DNA of 64,000 bases from Lepas anatifera (taxonomy: Eukaryota; Arthropoda; Thecostraca; Lepadidae). The notes under the pieces are model-generated. The model searched no databases. It saw only the letters and a program-made list of their open reading frames with translations, and was not told where the DNA came from. The position numbers and the translations under genes are program-made. Every line of letters begins with the position of its first letter. Position 1 is the first letter of the stretch. This document shows positions 58,495 through 64,000 of this stretch, one piece after another. The DNA is taken from contig JAOTON010002208.1 of assembly GCA_034440635.1 (NCBI GenBank), positions 32,592 through 96,591 of the forward strand, in the 5' to 3' direction.

Positions 58495-58875
58495 TGGTAT
58501 CATAGTCTGATCCAGGGAGCAGGTGCCCCCCCCCCGATCGACCTTCGGCACCCGCAGAAATGGTGACGGCGCACCCTTAAGATGCTGCTCCCCAGGATGG
58601 GAAAATCGTCGCCCACATGATTGGCGTTGCTGTTCACGCATGGGTGTCGGAAAGCGGGGGAGGTGGGGAACGGCCAACCAGGTGGACGTTCCCCAAATTC
58701 TTGGGTCCATCGTCATTAATGCTGTCAGGTACTGAATACGCTCAGAATTCGCCTCCCCGGTCAGCACCGTTTCCGGGTTCGTACGTCCCTGTAAAAATCC
58801 CTGGCGGTGCCCGTCCGGTCAAGTGCCGCCACCTGGGAAGCCCCCCATGTAAAATCCTGGATCCGCCTTTGATCG
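58495..58875. mobile_element. Small GGATCC-terminus transposon, same family as 33547-33783
   Basis: Contains CCCCCGATCGACC, GGTGACGGCGCACCC and GGATGGGAAAATCG, matching the interior of the other copies, and ends CTGGATCCGCCTTTGAT. The left terminus is poorly preserved (CTGATCCAGG near 58508). Confidence 0.55.
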
Positions 58876-58879
58876 GTCT

Positions 58880-60220
58880 TCTTTGCATTATAAATTTGAC
58901 ATCGAGCAATGCTTGGGGCTCAAAACGAGCGATTGTATTGCGGGAATGCCTACGCACATCGTCCCGGGGTCCGCCCCGGTTCTCTACTACCCTGATCCAC
59001 TCATGTTTATTTGGGATGCCTTCGCGGGGCAGGCCGCGGTCAGAAGATATATGGAACAGACTGGTCCCGTAATCATCATCTTATGTAATACTATCGCTAT
59101 GTAGCCCTGGGAGCTGGAACAACACCAAGTCCTTCACACGCACATCCAGTCCTGGTATAAGAAGTGGCAACTCTAGTCCTAACATCTCTATTCCTGAGAG
59201 AAATGAAAGATACTTAAATTTCCATTCTATAATTGATACACTTGAAATTCGAGCGAAATGTTTGGGCATTTGTCGAGCGATTCCAGCATTTGTATCTTGA
59301 TCGTTTTTGCGCAAGAATGAGCAATATATGTTACGTACTCGTACTTTATTTTGATCTTGATGCCAGCACTACGCGTGGCGCGGGGCCAGCGTTCGCGCGA
59401 CGCTCAATGCGACGCTCAGCAAATAGCGCGCGAAAAAGGAGAGAAACATTTGGACCGGCGGGACACCGTTACGCATTTGGACAAGGTAATATAAATATTT
59501 AGAGATATAGGAAATGAACAGAAAGGAGGAGGCAGCCGAGGCCCAAGGAAAAAGCGTACTGCGTAAGTGGGGTATCAAAACTGGTTAGAAAATGGCTAGG
59601 TATATGGTTTAATTTGCGCACATCTTAGTGTTCCTTACAGCTTGCACCGTGCCTTAGTCGAATTGTCTGTGTTAGGTATCTGGATCTTGTCTTTATACCT
59701 GTTGCTAGATGCTGGTACGACTCCGCCATGACCACCTGGGTCCACCAGGTGTCTGAGCCATTTTTTATTTCCCCATTTTGTTATTGTAGGGGCTCGCACA
59801 GACCAGCTCCCATGCACAGGTTCAATCTTGATCTCGATTGAACAGTGTGGGTAGGTACCATTATTCACTTAAGATCACAATAGAATTATAGAAATAAGAC
59901 CCTGATAGAATGATGCAATCAAGATCCTGATATTTTTTCAATAGAAACAGGTTTGATTTGATCCTCGTTGGTCTTTGTCGAACAAGATCAGGTGGTATAT
60001 TGCTTTGGTTTGATGGTGTGGTGGTAAGTATTTTCCCACAGTGCAGAGGGTAAAATTTTCTTTCCAAATTTGGGTGAAGGGATTGAAGAGAAATGTCCCT
60101 GTGATGCACCAGAAATATAGACAAAATTGAAAATTTTCTGATGTTTCAGCTCTTTCCTCATCCAAACTAATATTTTAAACTTCGCTTTTATTTTATTAAT
60201 ACCACTCTCAATAGGCACAC
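58880..60220. other. Intergenic, no gene recognised
   Basis: Only short chance open frames. A GC-rich patch at 59370-59430 has repeated GCGACGCTCA words. Confidence 0.4.
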
Positions 60221-60412
60221 TTCCTTAAAGCGAATGTGGCATCTTCATTATGTGATTTTAACTGAGATAGCCAAGTTGTAAGGCTAGTCTGAAAGCCCAG
60301 TTCCCCATCTATTATTTGTCTTGGAACTCCATATTTCCATAGAAAAAAGCTAAAACCTATCTGATACTAGCCCCTCATCTGCCCCTCACCGGGCGGCCAT
60401 TGTGAGCTGCTG

Positions 60413-61396
<984 letters not shown>

Positions 61397-61424
61397 AGAG
61401 CAGGCGTAGCAGGCATGGTGAGGT

Positions 61425-61830
61425 GTGACGACATATGCTGATGTCAAGATGAGCATCAGCCAATCGAAGCCCTTGAAACGTTTCAAGTATGCTAGTTGTT
61501 GCCAGATCATGACATCATCCACAGGCAGATCTTTATTGATTTTCCTAGAGGAGTATTTTGAAAACAAAATATTGAGCTTATTGAACATTTTTCAAAAAAA
61601 TCATGGGTGGTTTCCTTATTTTTGGCTAAAAGTACGCCTAATTTCACTGAATTCCAGGATTCGACCAAGGTGCCACATTCCCTTTAAAAGCCTGCCCCAA
61701 TTAGGGCAGAAATGTACGTCCTTACACATATATTTGCTGAATAAAGCACAATCAAATAAAAGCAGATTAAAACAGTACATTAGAAGTAAAGGAAAGTTCC
61801 TGCGGGAGGAAGAGAGAGAGGAAGGAAACA

Positions 61831-61893
<63 letters not shown>

Positions 61894-62378
61894 TGCACGA
61901 CCATCGACCTCATCCCCGCTCCGATCAGAGGGCGCAACTCGCAAATAGTGAGCCACACAGGTGGCGCCATCATCAGAACAATGGGGAAACCACGCAGCCC
62001 AACCCCGGTAGCACGATGTGCCGCAGTTCGCGCGCGTGCGCGCCGGCGTAGCGCGAGTGGAGGGGCGGGGAGGGCCTTCGCGCAATCGGTCGGGCCGGGC
62101 CGCGCGGTCTCCGGCCGCCCGCCGCAGGTGTGCAGTCGGTCGGGCCGGACCGCGCGGTCTCCGGCCGCACGCCGCAAGTGGGTAGCCGGTTAGGATCCCA
62201 GCACAGCTACCCTCCAGAGTCCTGTGAACAGCGTTATGTTATTGTGAGGGGGCGGAAAGAGGAGAATGAAAGTGTGCCTGAGTTGAGTTAGTGATAATGA
62301 AGTGATTGGGAGCGCGAAAAAACAGAGCGGGGATTTAATGGAACGGCAGGGAGGTGCCTGAGGCCTGCCTGTGAAAGC
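61425..62378 (+). repeat. Tandem segmental duplication, copy B
   Basis: Matches copy A from GACGACATATGCTGATGTC to GAGGCCTGCCTGTGAAAGC. It has a shorter TA tract and an additional internal repeat of about 45 bases near 62105-62160 (GGTCGGGCCGG..CGCGCGGTCTCCGG). The left part of the MITE is missing, so the duplication breakpoint lies inside that element. Confidence 0.9.
61834..61890. repeat. (TA)n microsatellite
   Basis: TA dinucleotides, the shorter counterpart of 60826-60962. Confidence 0.97.
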
Positions 62379-62399
62379 GCCAACAGCTGCACTATTCAA

Positions 62400-64000
62400 A
62401 AAATTCTTTGCGGTGAGGTTTACGTTATGTTAATTATACTGGTTACACTTGTTATGTTGAGGCAAACTTTACATTACATTGTTACAAAAATCAAGAGAGC
62501 GAGTGCAAGCAAGTGAATGGTAAACAGTGCGTATCGGCATATACAAACAAAGATTAGTAATCATCCAGGTACAGTTTTGTTACAACCTTGCGGAAAAAGC
62601 TTTTACTCAGGGTACGTCTTCCAAACATCTTATTTTTGAAGCAATGACTGTTCCAATTTCGGGGGCGGCAATGAAAATGAAAATTTGCGGTATAGGGTGG
62701 GAGCGAATTGCACAGCAAAATGCTAAGCTTGCCTGACATTTCTCCCCCTGTGGTTCGGATCCACTAACTGTAATTTGTTTGAAATAACACATGGTACCGT
62801 GCAGCGTAAATAGTTGTGCAAGGTATTGATTTGGCTGAATTCGATAAGGTCAGTTAATTTCAGAATTTTGTACTTTTTGAACAAGGGGCTGGTATGAGCC
62901 AAACGGTCAGTTTTGTCGATTACACGGAGAAATTTGTATGCTGGGGCAGAGGTTCTTCAACTGGTGGTACTATTTTGCCCACGGAAGTTTTAATTTACTA
63001 AATTTTTATCAAGTTGCCAAGGAATAAAATTGTGCATCAGACTTAATGACCACCTCATATGCACAATCCATATGAGGTGGTCATACATACCAAAGTACAC
63101 CACCAAAGTATACCACATATCTCGCATTCTAAATGATGCCCAGTCAGCCTCGGGTGTGGACCCGGGCTGGGATCGCCACCAGATCAGGTAAACACCGGAG
63201 CCCCGTAAAACCATGTACCGGGGAACCACTGACAGATTAAACATGAACAAACACTATTATATGACTGGTAAATTAAACTAGTAACACAGATTACATCCAT
63301 TCGCTACAGGCACTGAGGCGACCATGATCACCCACTGGACTATGCACTCCGCTCCCACATGCAGTTAAAGTGCCCCCAGATAGCCGCCGCCCCACGAGAC
63401 TGTTCTAGTCCGGACATAGCCTCCGCAGCGCGGCCAGGATCCTGTTCCGCCAGTAGCAGGCCCCCTGGTACCTACGCACCACAGGTTGGGGTTCCTAGAC
63501 ACGCTCACACAGTGCAATGGCCGCAGCCCCACAGAGCACTGGTGGCACGTTCACGTTCACCACTCCACGAGCGCGCACCTGAGCAGGTCGGCCCTGAGGG
63601 CCTGCATTGGGTATTTATCTTCAATGCCTCTTGTATCTATATTGATATATCTTTATAATTAACACGCACATTGACGGGGGTCTGAGCCACCTTCGCTTTG
63701 ACGGGGGGTGGGTGGGGTGGGTACCCGCCCACCAAGATCTCCAGAACTACGGTAGGTAGCGAAAAACGGTAAACGGGGTTGGGTAGCCCATCCACTTCTA
63801 TATCCACTACTATATGAATCCTCGCAGCAAGCCGAATCGAATGATATAAAATGTGACCTAACTAGGTCAGGTCAAAGTCAAATTATACAAAATGCATATC
63901 ATTAGAGCCGCAAAGACAAGGCGAGTCTAATGCAGCTAAAATAAACGCTCTATCACCATCCGTTACTGAGTTATTTAGTAAAAAAAACATTTTCCCATGT
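62400..64000. other. Intergenic, no gene recognised
   Basis: Apart from a perfect hairpin at 63046-63084 I see no coding or RNA signal. The end of the window (63840-63900) has AGGTCA-rich text like that at 1200-1260 and 16300-16330. Confidence 0.4.
63046..63084. repeat. Perfect short hairpin
   Basis: GACCACCTCATATG (63048-63061), loop CACAATC, and its exact complement (63069-63082), extendable by two A-T pairs to 16 bp. Function unknown. Not followed by a T-run. Confidence 0.8.

Overview
This window is eukaryotic nuclear DNA, almost certainly from an arthropod and perhaps a crustacean (inference). Its coding exons are GC-rich and sit in long, repeat-laden introns. It contains degenerate TTAGG-type arrays, the common arthropod telomere motif, and several CR1-like LINEs, a LINE with an RNase H domain, a mariner-like element and many small inverted-repeat elements.

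Two conserved housekeeping genes can be assembled exon by exon, both on the plus strand. SRP54, the GTPase subunit of the signal recognition particle, occupies 18951-27237 in nine coding exons (501 codons plus stop). DPP3, dipeptidyl peptidase III of family M49, occupies 43804-57381 in fifteen coding exon positions (about 719 residues). They are not functionally linked. DPP3 has two features of special interest: a pair of tandem, equal-length, equal-phase exons (54654-54777 and 54856-54979) that look mutually exclusive, and a one-base frameshift exactly inside the zinc-binding HELxGH motif (52376-52379).

Layout: 1-2500 is unassigned intergenic sequence. 2540-10600 holds four CR1-like LINE fragments, one of them split by a 957-bp foldback element that carries telomere-like repeats. 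11306-17102 is bounded by inverted repeats of about 0.75 kb and contains tRNA-derived SINEs. 17299-18568 is a dead mariner-like element. 18951-27237 is SRP54. 27877-32253 is an apparently intact 4.4-kb LINE in antisense with a target-site duplication. 32267-43600 is gene-poor and full of small transposons and satellites, including a 23-bp array at 40557-42030. 43804-57381 is DPP3. 57400-64000 is intergenic, with small transposons and a 1-kb tandem duplication.

The most striking pattern is that tandem repeats in both genes start at, and often copy, exon/intron junctions. Units contain the last bases of an exon plus the 5' splice site (DPP3 exons 3, 4, 7, 14) or the 3' splice site plus the first bases of an exon (SRP54 exon 8). 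One array, after DPP3 exon 14, is a ladder of six 24-bp units that stay in frame and each recreate a GTAA donor, so it could encode stepwise 8-residue protein insertions.
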